A stretch of 38,684 bases of DNA from a virus. The first letter of the stretch is position 1. Every line of letters starts with the position of its first letter. The notes under the pieces are model-generated. The model did no database searches and was not told the DNA's origin. It saw only the letters and a list, made by a program, of their open reading frames with translations. The stretch spans positions 1 to 38,684 of IMG/VR virus record IMGVR_UViG_3300013132_000104; one strand, given 5' to 3'. The translations under genes were made by a program, and so were the position numbers. Positions 8,001-16,103 of the stretch are shown piece after piece.

Positions 8001-8942
8001 TACAGAACCTTTGGCAAACACTAAACCGTATACAATGTTATTACCGCTTAATGTATATGAAGCGGTTAAGTAACTTAAATACGTTAAAGCGGTTGATCTT
8101 GGAGCGGTATTTTGTCCACCAGCGACTGAACCGAATCCGTTTGTATCAAACAAAATCGATTCTGTAGTACTTGCACTTGAAGAAATTGATCCAGAAAAAC
8201 GTGATTTTTCAAAATCGAATGCAGCTAAGCTATATCCGGAGGTTTTACCCAACGTGAAGTTACGTCGTGCGACGGATGATGTAAATGCGTTATAATAGTT
8301 TTGAGTAGTTATTTTAAGAACTTTACCCAAGCTTGCGGATGCAGCCAATGATGCACTTAGAGCGCTGTAATTGGAAAGTCCTTGAATTGTTGATAAAAAC
8401 GATGATCTTTCACTAACGGAAGCTCTAGTTACCGAGACTAATGTGTTTAGGTTTCTAAACTGAGAACTTCCTGCTCTACTACCAGATGACAACAATACTG
8501 AACTACTGTGTTGGTAGTTTATATTTGTTGTATAACTTGTATCGTCTAGATACATGAACGAAGAAGTTGTAATTGCGCCAACATCGTCATTACGATTCCA
8601 TCTACCTGGTTGTGCGTATACAAATAGTGGATTTTTTTGCCAATAGCCAGTTAAACCGCCGATACGAACAACTGTTACGATACCTTGTTCTTGTAGATAT
8701 TGTTTAGCGGTGTATGGACCATAATAAATTCCATCTGCGACACCGAATGAATTTTCTAATGTAGCTACATCGGTAATTGTTTTTGGAAAAAATGCGGGTC
8801 CATCTGCGAATGGAGCTAATATAGCTCCACCTATGTTAGCGACACCTTGGGCTAAGCCCGATAGGTCATTTTCTCTGGTAAATACACCAGGACTTACTAT
8901 ATTTTGTGTTGGAGCGAATGTTCCTCCTTCTGTAATTGGCAT
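5016..8942 (-). CDS. Contractile tail sheath protein, about twice the usual length
   Basis: The N terminus (GGTFAPTQNIVSPGVFTREN, then AILAPFADGPAFFP and VTVVRIGG by about residue 95) and the C-terminal domain (YEGRVNPIAAFPGQGIVVWG, ALDRINVRRL, QVKMDEQNNT, ending near AEFIILDFNI) are those of the T4 gp18 sheath family, which forms the contractile tube around the tail. The product is 1308 residues against about 660 in T4. The extra length lies mainly between about residues 105 and 530, a Ser/Thr/Ala-rich segment with predicted strands, probably surface domains. The gene has its own upstream element and a strong terminator, fitting high expression. Base composition looks less AT-rich than the glycosyltransferase genes upstream. 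AAAGGA before the start is the only convincing Shine-Dalgarno sequence in the window. Confidence 0.95.
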   Translation of the reverse strand: MPITEGGTFAPTQNIVSPGVFTRENDLSGLAQGVANIGGAILAPFADGPAFFPKTITDVATLENSFGVADGIYYGPYTAKQYLQEQGIVTVVRIGGLTGYWQKNPLFVYAQPGRWNRNDDVGAITTSSFMYLDDTSYTTNINYQHSSSVLLSSGSRAGSSQFRNLNTLVSVTRASVSERSSFLSTIQGLSNYSALSASLAASASLGKVLKITTQNYYNAFTSSVARRNFTLGKTSGYSLAAFDFEKSRFSGSISSSASTTESILFDTNGFGSVAGGQNTAPRSTALTYLSYLTASYTLSGNNIVYGLVFAKGSVSQATNFSSVTYDLTKATGSYEFRVDNSRISLSGSINVKFGSVAATSNINASTVSGVGTLSGSILYSGQQINIGGIGPIVLTKKGAPSAVSPYYFLTSSVQGQSVDAETSVSTAFAESTTTSALLSSSYLTNTNIDYNVDIFNSTSTPVLVSGSFASVRGSGTCVAGLQLKGAISGAFGKYNGTFTNQDTPGSDPCNPSTTGRQKMILAVLANTQNASTQFSNDYEVYGFNTSTLSQLTSSVFPYKNLVNPNENVYNLALKYNFANPDGSTSSGTYGYYDFSLNENDNNYIKDVFGIDPTVGNPSKQIAGQKVEAAYNYVLFEDSIKKFVAEKTSTLGWRLQVATNTFSGSTIVGEPLKFVDQYSTNLNAGDSQFSITNAYTPWVYSQKIAPFKGSANEAAVPTKFKLFKIHTLSDGTPSNQKYKIEISNVKLAGTVPGSDWGTFTLAVRSYSDTDKKPKYLEIFQNCNLDPDSANYVARKIGDRYAYITYAGKIIQFGDYNNLSRYIRIEMNDIAYPSTCVPYGFESYYTPVDSTVSTYIPAVKYSKASIYGLAPGKYPSGTVFGSVPESSTEIQYLYPTSSFGVGVENDTKQYFKPLPYFGSTDSNGVNIDFDLEDKVYGTSTAKYYAQGVSASTGSLLAPSLSGSIPSTYDAVNESTYVRLRKFVLGFQGGFDGQWPAIPINVGSSITAGNTQGLDCTNINSPGSIGYKQAVAAIGNPDEFDINLIVTPGIFREQHSYVTDLVINMCETRQDCFYIMDNVVFPASNQTVGLIDAAVNSVATIDSNYVGTYYPWVKILDTNTNKIISVPPSVVLPAVYAANDNAAAEWYAPAGLNRGGITQAVQVLDRVTHAERDTLYEGRVNPIAAFPGQGIVVWGQKTLQIAPSALDRINVRRLLINLKKFIASSSNYLVFEQNVASTRNRFLSIVNPYLESVQQRNGIYAFQVKMDEQNNTPDLIDRNILYGQIYIQPTRTAEFIILDFNILPTGAQFSA

Positions 8943-8950
8943 AATTTATA

Positions 8951-8983
8951 ATCCTTTCAAACTTTGTTTAATTATAAATATAA
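8951..8983 (-). promoter_or_regulatory. Upstream element and ribosome-binding site of the sheath gene
   Basis: On the coding strand TTATATTTATAATTAAACAA, followed by AG (8962-8983), lies about 20 bases before the sheath ATG. It matches the element before the gene at 22993 in 21 of 22 positions. Between it and the start is GAAAGGAT (8951-8958), a plausible ribosome-binding site. The spacing suits a promoter -10 region; no clear -35 box is seen. Confidence 0.5.
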
Positions 8984-9004
8984 CCAAAAAAATTGAACAA
9001 CAAA

Positions 9005-11767
9005 CTATTTATTATACTTTTTATCTATTTTATAACCAGCGAGAATTATTTCTGTATAATAATCTGAATTTGTCCAAAAATATTCTGTTATATCTACACC
9101 ATCTACAGAGAATAATCTTACAGATAGATCCGAGTCGGTACACAAAGTCTTTACAACCTCATAAAATTTTTGTCTATCTATTTCACCACCAAAGTGAATT
9201 TCTCCGGCGAATTTATAGACGTGTTTTTTGAACAGTTCGTAATTTTCTTTTAATATCGAATATTCATGTCCTTCAATATCAAACTTCAAAAAATCTATAT
9301 CTCTATTTACCAATTTAATTAAATCCTCAAATGTCATTGTCATCGATTTTTGTGTAATATTATTATGAAACATCGATTCGAATGTACAAATATTACGATT
9401 GGATCCAATCAAAGCGTGCAATAATAGTGGATTTTTATCTTCGTTTAAATTTTCCAAGAAATCTTTTAGACAATCAGTACTACCATCAACTCCAATATAT
9501 TTTATATTTTTGTCACGATGCTTGAAATAAAAATATCCTTTTGAACAACCTAAATCAACTACAACGTCTTTATTTTCGACCGTTACAAATTTATCATATT
9601 GATTCCATTCAAATATTTCGGTATAAGCAAAATCGTCAAAATTTGATTTTTTTGATAATTTATCGGCATTATGTATATTATCTATATACTTCTTAACCAT
9701 CTCAAATGTTATCTGTTTACTACATTCAAAATGTCGATTTGTGTTTTTATATTTAGGACACCAATTCCAATCACCACCGTCAAATTTATTGTTTATGTCA
9801 TTCCAACATCCATTACACACACTTTCGTTTATAACTCTATATGGTGTATAAAATTCATTAAATTTCTTTGTAAATCCGCTTATTAGTAATACTGGCTTTT
9901 TTAAACACCATGCTAACCAAGAAAGTCCTGAACTTAAACCAACAAAAAATTCACAGTTATATAACCACGTTAATGCTTCTTGTATATTTTTGGTTTCTGG
10001 ATGAATAACATTATTTAGACCGTGCAAATCCATATAATTCAGTGGTTCTTTTTGTAAAACAACAACTTTATAATTTAATGAATTTAAATAATCTACTACT
10101 TGTTGCCATCCATCTTTATTTTGCCAATGTTTACATCCAGCAGTTGACGCTGTAGATATACACACATATTTTTCATTTAATTTTGAAGATGTATCTTCAA
10201 TAACAATGTTCGGTATAATTTCTATATAATCCAAACCTAAAATTTCAGCAGCTACTTGTTGTAAATTTTGTGTTCTGTAATCTTTAGGAGATTTTGTTCT
10301 ATCAGCAGGATCAAAACATCCGATTCTATAAGTAGCATGATATTTTTTATCAATTGATTCGTTGTAATTGTAAAAATTAATATCTTTATAATTTTTTTCA
10401 AATAACTGTTTATTTGGTGTATAAAAATCAAGTAAACAATTATGTTTTTTTCTAAATTCATCTACATATGGCATCCACGCTACATAATCACCTAAACTTG
10501 GAGATTCATTGATAATTCGAACCAATTTATTGTTTAAATTATTATTATATGTAAGTTTGGAGTTTGTATCTAACTTCAATATCTCAATCTTCCAATCGAT
10601 ATAGTATTCTATTGAAGTAGATGACCACATGTTGTTACTTATAAAGCTATCATACAAAACAATGTTGGATTTATTATCTATAAACTTTAAGTTATATTTT
10701 TTATCAAGTGGACCTGTTATTTCAACTTTACATCCCTTGTTAACGTCGATTGATAGTTTATTAGTTTCTTCAATACAATCTTTATGATTGATCACGGTGT
10801 TTTTGTAAATGTCTATTAACTGATTTTTCATGCTTTTTCCCGAATTATATATAGATAATAGTTTATTAGTGATATTTTTCCAAGATAATTTTTTGACGGT
10901 TTCCTCACAGTATTGTTGGTACTCTGAATAATTTTGTATAACGATCTTTAAAGAATTAACAATATCATCAACATTTCTATTAATTTTCAACAATCCTTTT
11001 AAATCGTTGTTATTTTCAAATGTTCCAACTATAGGCAATCCACAACTCATTGCTTCTAATAATGTTAGATTAGGATGACCTGCTTCTAAAATAGATGGAT
11101 GTAAAAATATAGTATGATCTTGATATAAATTTACCAATTCATTTTCGGTAAGATCATACACTACATTTAGTTTGTCATAATCAAAGTTGTGTTTTTCAAA
11201 AAATTTTTTATTGTTGGATGGACCAGCAATTGTTATTGGTAGATTTAAAATCCTAGCCGCTTCAATCGCATAACTAAATCCCTTTCTGTCTTCCGATGCA
11301 TCGTGTATAAAACCATTGTTTGCTACACATAACAATTTATGGTGAACTAATATTTTATCTGTTTTTTTGAATATATCGGAATTTACACCATGACTGAGAT
11401 ATTCTAAATTTGGTAGATCAAAATAATCGACTAAATATTTTGCCGGTACAAACGATTTTATCGAATGTTTAATAGCATCATAATTTTCTTTAAAACATAC
11501 GGAATTTTTTCCATATAGATAAGCATGGTGGTCATGACATGTAAAATAATACGGTATGCCACGTTCTTTAGCTATTAATGCCAGATTTGCCACGTGTATA
11601 TGAACTATGGTATCTTTATCATAGGTAACATCATCTAAATATTGTATTTTCGAATCGTAATTATATTTTGTAAAATTTTGATGATATTCCCATATTATTT
11701 TCTCTGTTGCGCCCCATCCATTGGGCGGTATAGGTAGTATACCGGGATTCACGTTAACGATTTTCAT
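9005..11767 (-). CDS. Three-domain glycan enzyme: GT4 glycosyltransferase, TibC/BAHT-like protein heptosyltransferase, FkbM methyltransferase
   Basis: I start at MKIVNVNPG (11767), one base after the upstream stop; an ATG at 11776 would add three residues. Residues 1-310 are a GT-B glycosyltransferase of the GT4 type (GWGATEKIIWEY near the start, LHPSILEAGHPNLTLLEAMS at 222-241). Residues about 340-700 match the autotransporter O-heptosyltransferase family: an accessory strand domain (FISNNMWSS), then SLGDYVAWMPYVDEFRKKHN, and an iron-finger Cys set at C651, C654, C670, C682 (CNGC ... WCP ... ECSK). Residues about 730-920 are an FkbM-type SAM methyltransferase (VVDLGCSKG, FLKFDIEGHE). The chain could build, attach to Ser/Thr and methylate a protein-linked glycan. 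It is the last gene of the cassette, just before the sheath. The acceptor protein is inferred only. Confidence 0.88.
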   Translation of the reverse strand: MKIVNVNPGILPIPPNGWGATEKIIWEYHQNFTKYNYDSKIQYLDDVTYDKDTIVHIHVANLALIAKERGIPYYFTCHDHHAYLYGKNSVCFKENYDAIKHSIKSFVPAKYLVDYFDLPNLEYLSHGVNSDIFKKTDKILVHHKLLCVANNGFIHDASEDRKGFSYAIEAARILNLPITIAGPSNNKKFFEKHNFDYDKLNVVYDLTENELVNLYQDHTIFLHPSILEAGHPNLTLLEAMSCGLPIVGTFENNNDLKGLLKINRNVDDIVNSLKIVIQNYSEYQQYCEETVKKLSWKNITNKLLSIYNSGKSMKNQLIDIYKNTVINHKDCIEETNKLSIDVNKGCKVEITGPLDKKYNLKFIDNKSNIVLYDSFISNNMWSSTSIEYYIDWKIEILKLDTNSKLTYNNNLNNKLVRIINESPSLGDYVAWMPYVDEFRKKHNCLLDFYTPNKQLFEKNYKDINFYNYNESIDKKYHATYRIGCFDPADRTKSPKDYRTQNLQQVAAEILGLDYIEIIPNIVIEDTSSKLNEKYVCISTASTAGCKHWQNKDGWQQVVDYLNSLNYKVVVLQKEPLNYMDLHGLNNVIHPETKNIQEALTWLYNCEFFVGLSSGLSWLAWCLKKPVLLISGFTKKFNEFYTPYRVINESVCNGCWNDINNKFDGGDWNWCPKYKNTNRHFECSKQITFEMVKKYIDNIHNADKLSKKSNFDDFAYTEIFEWNQYDKFVTVENKDVVVDLGCSKGYFYFKHRDKNIKYIGVDGSTDCLKDFLENLNEDKNPLLLHALIGSNRNICTFESMFHNNITQKSMTMTFEDLIKLVNRDIDFLKFDIEGHEYSILKENYELFKKHVYKFAGEIHFGGEIDRQKFYEVVKTLCTDSDLSVRLFSVDGVDITEYFWTNSDYYTEIILAGYKIDKKYNK

Positions 11768-11768
11768 A

Positions 11769-12770
11769 TTATACATTTTTGACTTTTGGAATTACTCCAC
11801 GCTCTGCTAAAATTCTACATTGTTCAATAGTCGTGATATTGATATTTTTATTTAATTTCTCAACACCATTTACTTTTATACGTATATTTTTATCATTTGA
11901 ATCGATATCAAAATAATGCTTGTAATATAATCCTTTACTAATTACACCATCAAAAACCGTAGAATTGTCTATTAATATTTCGAATCGTTGGCCCATATTT
12001 GAATATAAAAATATAAGTGGATGTTTAGGATTTTCTATATTATATACTATACTATATTTCTGATCAAATATTTGAAACAAATCTATAATACTATTGGAGA
12101 AATATTCGCTTGCTTGACCATCAAAAAAGTATATTTCATTCGAAACATGTGAGATCATATGTACAAAAATAGATTCTAATATTTCATAATTAAATGCGAA
12201 CGGATATGTTTTGCACCACTCATCAAACGATTTTACCAATGGTACATTTTCTTTAAAGAATCGTATATCACCCGCAAACATAGCTGTCTGATGTAATACA
12301 TGTCCAAAATTAAACTTCTGATTGCTCAGATAAAATATGAAGAGTTTTTTTCGATGATTATCTATCGTTGTAAATATGTCATTGATTTTCGGAATATCGA
12401 TCTCTGAAAGATCGTTGTCATATTCCGTAAACAAAAACTTTTCATATTTATTTAACCTATACAAAAAATTTATTGCCAAGTAAACGTTTTTAATAATAGC
12501 ATACCCATGTCTACATGAGTATATATTTATATATTCATTTTCGTCCGCAAACCAGGTTATTGGACTCATTGAGATAGGCAATAAGAAATTTTCTTTATCG
12601 TATATTAAATAATTGACCTCTTGTAAAATTTCATCATCTATAGGAGTGTGTGATGTCAACAAAATATCATTGCCGGTCTTTTTGAGTTGCTTTATATATT
12701 TTAATAAAACGTCTCTTTTTTCCGTCGTATTGATATATGAATTTATTATTATTACATTTTTTGAATACAT
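11769..12770 (-). CDS. Glycosyltransferase-like protein (GT-A-like, DND motif)
   Basis: The 333-residue protein starts with a Rossmann-like strand (KNVIIINSYINTTEKRDVL), then DILLTSHTP at 35-43 and FLFTEYDND at 112-120, where DND could be the metal/nucleotide-sugar DxD motif of GT-A enzymes. Residues 240-310 form an accessory strand domain (HPLIFLYSNMGQRFEILIDN) like those beside the transferase domains of the flanking genes. It belongs to the same family as the proteins at 12772-13458 and 15186-16103, and the same domain starts at the end of the 13548-14585 product. It probably transfers a sugar in the cassette; donor and acceptor are unknown. Its stop overlaps the next gene's first possible ATG. 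Confidence 0.72.
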   Translation of the reverse strand: MYSKNVIIINSYINTTEKRDVLLKYIKQLKKTGNDILLTSHTPIDDEILQEVNYLIYDKENFLLPISMSPITWFADENEYINIYSCRHGYAIIKNVYLAINFLYRLNKYEKFLFTEYDNDLSEIDIPKINDIFTTIDNHRKKLFIFYLSNQKFNFGHVLHQTAMFAGDIRFFKENVPLVKSFDEWCKTYPFAFNYEILESIFVHMISHVSNEIYFFDGQASEYFSNSIIDLFQIFDQKYSIVYNIENPKHPLIFLYSNMGQRFEILIDNSTVFDGVISKGLYYKHYFDIDSNDKNIRIKVNGVEKLNKNINITTIEQCRILAERGVIPKVKNV

Positions 12771-12771
12771 G

Positions 12772-13458
12772 TTATTTAAATGTAAGTATACCTCTAGATG
12801 AGTAATACTTTGTTTTATTGGGATCGAAGGTGATTTCTAATATATGGGATACTTTGGTAGGCGAATCGTGTATGTGAAATAAAACTTTGAACTTTTTACA
12901 AACGGTTACATCTTCTATCTTTAATAGAGGAATTATATCTGAAAATATCATTGAATTTTTAATAAATACATCATTTTCATATACATCTAAATTATATACT
13001 ATTTTGTCAAGTGATTTTACACATAAATAAAAATCATTATTGTTAACAACGATGTATGCTCCGACAGAATTAACTCTAGACAAATTTAAATGTGACGGCG
13101 TAGAGAAAAAATTGTGAAACCTGTTATTAACTATTTCTATATCCGATTTAAATCTTTCTATCATTCTAGAAAAGAACAATTCCAATCCGTATGGAACAAC
13201 CGTCGAAAATTTAGAATTATATTCTTGTAGAGATCTAGGAAAATACGAATCCAATAACATCAATAGAAACGATGGATTTGATATAAAAAATATAGTTTCA
13301 CAAAATGACCCATCCTCCAAAAAAACAGCTTTTTTATTAGGGTATTTATATAATTTATACAATAAACTTAAAATCTTATTGAGATCTTGGTCAGTATATA
13401 AGTTGTCAAATTCTGTAAATACACATTTATCATAACCGAGAGATTCCGCCAGATACAT
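12772..13458 (-). CDS. Glycosyltransferase-like protein lacking its N terminus; probable 3' part of a frameshifted gene
   Basis: The 228-residue reading frame has the later half of the cassette's GT-like family (YLAESLGYDKCVFTEFDN aligns with the DND region of the 11769-12770 protein) and an accessory strand domain at the end (LFHIHDSPTKVSHILEITF). The family's first strands are missing after this ATG, but the same frame stays open upstream to 13578 and encodes family-like sequence there (NYDVILSTYP, SHEYCIISSLRNAM). The preceding gene ends at 13548 in another frame after starting the same domain. This looks like one gene split by a frameshift, or a remnant. As an independent gene it would be a truncated transferase. 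Confidence 0.6.
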   Translation of the reverse strand: MYLAESLGYDKCVFTEFDNLYTDQDLNKILSLLYKLYKYPNKKAVFLEDGSFCETIFFISNPSFLLMLLDSYFPRSLQEYNSKFSTVVPYGLELFFSRMIERFKSDIEIVNNRFHNFFSTPSHLNLSRVNSVGAYIVVNNNDFYLCVKSLDKIVYNLDVYENDVFIKNSMIFSDIIPLLKIEDVTVCKKFKVLFHIHDSPTKVSHILEITFDPNKTKYYSSRGILTFK

Positions 13459-13547
13459 GGCATTTCTCAGAGAACTTATAATACAATATTCGTGACTTTT
13501 TATGTTATCATCGGGGTATGTTGACAGGATTACGTCATAATTAGTTG

Positions 13548-14585
13548 TTAAATGTGTATAAATCGTATGAAACTGATATCATTATATGTATTGTCCCTAT
13601 CATATATGTAGAATTCGACCAATTCAATGATGCTCTTGGGTAGAATGCTATGTGATACCAATATCACATCCAATTTAAGTTTTTTTAAAATGTAGATGTT
13701 ATTTTTTAATATATCTAATTTTTCATTGTTGTCGATATAACAATCAATAACGACGCAATTTTTATTTTTCTGATCACTGTTCATATAAGTAGAACATTCT
13801 TTCATATCATCTATATTTTTGAAAGCGTGATATCCTAAAATATGATCAGAATCGTGGACTGTCTCCCAATCGAAATTATTACAATCTAAACATTCACCGA
13901 ACGAAAAATCACGAACAAAATTTTCTTCGATAAATTTCACCTTACTAACGGATATAGTATTTAAAAATGCATGTCCTAAATTTTTAGTAGCGTTTCTTTT
14001 CCATAAACATACATTAAAAGGAGTTTCGTCTTGACTAGGAAATATTTTTTCTTTCTGTTTTAGTAAATATTCATTCTCACACATAGATTTCCATTCTTCT
14101 AAGAAATCTATACATTTATTATTAAATACAAAAAAACAATTCCATACATATCTCATTGTTCTCTGAGGTACATTGAAATATTTCATCAGCAATGATTCTG
14201 TATATACCAATCCACCTACATATTCATATATACATGGATATTCAACTGGACCATAACTTGCTAGAGGATATTCTTCGTCGTGTTTTAATTGATCAAAATT
14301 AACCTTCTTTGATAATATAAAATCGATATCAATATAAATATAATGGGTGTCAGCATATAATTGTGTTGTTAATAGACATAGATCTGGTTTGTAAAAGTTT
14401 AATTTGTAATAATTTTTATTAGTGATATATTCGTGTGGTGTTACATTGTTTAATTTTACATCACTTTTAAAGTTAATTGTGTAGTATATGACTTTTACAT
14501 CATCAACAATTTTACTTTGAAATGATTTTATACATTCAATAGCCTGAGCCTCATAATTTTTATCTGAAAATAATATTATTGTCAT
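13548..14585 (-). CDS. GT-A-type glycosyltransferase with a cut-off second GT-like domain
   Basis: The start at 14585 (MTIILFSDKNYEAQAIECIK) overlaps the upstream stop as ATGA and is preferred over an ATG 36 bases earlier. Residues 1-270 look like a GT8-type glycosyltransferase: YADTHYIYIDIDFIL at 77-91 holds a DxD (D86, D88), followed by GPVEYPCIYEYVGGLVYTES and an HAFKNIDD near the end. From 277 a second domain begins (CVVIDCYIDNNEKLDILK ... DVILVSHSILP), the N terminus of the cassette's GT-like family, but the frame ends after about 70 residues with FIRFIHI. The rest of such a domain follows in a frame shifted by one base. The first domain looks complete and could be active. Confidence 0.75.
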   Translation of the reverse strand: MTIILFSDKNYEAQAIECIKSFQSKIVDDVKVIYYTINFKSDVKLNNVTPHEYITNKNYYKLNFYKPDLCLLTTQLYADTHYIYIDIDFILSKKVNFDQLKHDEEYPLASYGPVEYPCIYEYVGGLVYTESLLMKYFNVPQRTMRYVWNCFFVFNNKCIDFLEEWKSMCENEYLLKQKEKIFPSQDETPFNVCLWKRNATKNLGHAFLNTISVSKVKFIEENFVRDFSFGECLDCNNFDWETVHDSDHILGYHAFKNIDDMKECSTYMNSDQKNKNCVVIDCYIDNNEKLDILKNNIYILKKLKLDVILVSHSILPKSIIELVEFYIYDRDNTYNDISFIRFIHI

Positions 14586-15184
14586 ATAATTTGAACTACG
14601 CCTATGCCACACGATTGACATCCCGATGTAAATTCATATGTGATCGGATATTTGTTTTTAATTTCATTCCATAGAGTTGCAACGTAACAGTTATATTGGC
14701 GGTGTATTGGTGTATCTAATATGTCGTGAAAACCTATATATCCTCCTTGTATTACAAACTCTTTATACATTTCAAAATCAGATTTCACACCTTCATATGT
14801 ATGATCGCCGTCTATAAAAATAAAATCGAGTTTTTCTTCCTGCAAAGTAGCGGATAGTGTGTTTTTTACATCCATAGAATGTGAGTCTCCGGTTATCAAA
14901 ATTACGTTTTGTGCGAGCTTCTGCATTTTGGTAACAACGCTTCTTTTTTTCATCTCTTCCTCTTGGCCTGTATAAAATGGGTAATCTATACTTATCTTTT
15001 TTCCGTATAAATTTGATAATTTACACATGATACTAAACATACCGCCCATGTACGTTCCTATTTCAAGAATGTTTTTACAATGCAAATTACTATAGAATTT
15101 AGCGAATGGATACAATTCATGATACATTTGCATATATCCGAACTCTTGTGTAGATTGTATGATTAGATTGTCAATATTTGTCAT
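14582..15184 (-). CDS. Class I SAM-dependent methyltransferase
   Basis: The 200-residue protein has motif I ILEIGTYMGG at 39-48, an acidic strand SIDYPF, motif II-like ILITGDSHS at 95-103, and LDFIFIDGDHTYEGVKSDF at 119-137, the pattern of the Methyltransf_24/macrocin O-methyltransferase-like group, where the D-G-D-H segment often binds a metal. FHDIL lies further along. It likely O-methylates a sugar or small-molecule hydroxyl, which fits its place between glycosyltransferases. It abuts the upstream gene by one base and overlaps the downstream ATG (ATGA), so it is translated as part of the cassette. Confidence 0.85.
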   Translation of the reverse strand: MTNIDNLIIQSTQEFGYMQMYHELYPFAKFYSNLHCKNILEIGTYMGGMFSIMCKLSNLYGKKISIDYPFYTGQEEEMKKRSVVTKMQKLAQNVILITGDSHSMDVKNTLSATLQEEKLDFIFIDGDHTYEGVKSDFEMYKEFVIQGGYIGFHDILDTPIHRQYNCYVATLWNEIKNKYPITYEFTSGCQSCGIGVVQII

Positions 15185-15185
15185 A

Positions 15186-16103
15186 TTATTTAAATTCTAT
15201 TATTCTGTTGGATGATATGTTCAATACATTTTCTTTAGAAACTACGCCGCTTATTTTTTTACAAATCACTTTATTCTCTTCGATAAAGATGGAGTAATCA
15301 AAGTTATGATTCGATACATCAAACCAATCTATATAAAAATTATTCGGGGGCAAATCAATTACAAAATCTGTAGATTTAGTACTGATTACGTAGTATTTTT
15401 TAATTTTATCGGAATTATTAACTAATACAATATTATGTATATATTTTTCTTTTTTGTTATAGAATATACCACTGACATCATATTGATATGTACGGTGAAT
15501 AATTTCGTCGGGCGTTGTATTCACGTTGACACGTCCGATGTTAATATTTAAATTTATATTGTCGGTCAAATACTGTTCTTTATTCGTAATAGTCGAAAAA
15601 CTGTGGGTCGGCAATATGTTTAAAAACATATTTATGTTACCATATACCAAATTTAAATCAAATTCACCGTTTCTTTTAAAGAAGTTTACGGTATTTAATT
15701 TACTTTCGTCAACCAATTCAAATATTTTTTTGACACATGAGTAGTTGTTGATGTCTATAAATAGAAACGATGTATAACCACAAGAGTTTGCAAATTGTAA
15801 TGATTTTTTCAACAACAAAAACTTACTATAACTATGTGTCTGATTTATATATGAGAGTTTAAAAGATCCTACATCGGTCCATCCAAACGGAGAATTAAAA
15901 AACGTTTTATTATCATCCGCTATATTTTTATCGAATAAAAAATAGTCGGTCATATCGACCAACGTATTTTTACATGGATAGTGTGATGTCATTAAAATAT
16001 CATATTCGGATTTGTAAGCTGATGCTGCTAATAAATCACTGAATATTTTTTTCGAATTGTATTCGACATCATCCGTACCGTATAATAACAATAATTTTTT
16101 CAT
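15186..16103 (-). CDS. Glycosyltransferase-like protein, degenerate DxD
   Basis: The 305-residue protein has the same layout as the other GT-like cassette members: a first strand (KKLLLLYGTDDVEYNSKK), EYDILMTSHYP at 33-43, a helix SLQFANSCGY and FLFIDINNYS at 113-122, where the DxD position reads D-I-N, so the metal site may be weakened or inactive. The C-terminal third is strand-rich (NFYIDWFDVSNHNFDYSIFI). It starts within the stop of the GT4-FkbM gene (4-base overlap). It could be an active transferase with an altered motif or a non-catalytic partner. The function is inferred only from family resemblance and context. Confidence 0.65.
   Translation of the reverse strand: MKKLLLLYGTDDVEYNSKKIFSDLLAASAYKSEYDILMTSHYPCKNTLVDMTDYFLFDKNIADDNKTFFNSPFGWTDVGSFKLSYINQTHSYSKFLLLKKSLQFANSCGYTSFLFIDINNYSCVKKIFELVDESKLNTVNFFKRNGEFDLNLVYGNINMFLNILPTHSFSTITNKEQYLTDNINLNINIGRVNVNTTPDEIIHRTYQYDVSGIFYNKKEKYIHNIVLVNNSDKIKKYYVISTKSTDFVIDLPPNNFYIDWFDVSNHNFDYSIFIEENKVICKKISGVVSKENVLNISSNRIIEFK

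Noticed and set aside
8833-9231. Plus-strand open frame of 132 codons across the sheath start
   Set aside because: It spans the sheath 5' end, the intergenic element and the end of the glycan enzyme on the other strand, with low-complexity translation; a shadow frame.
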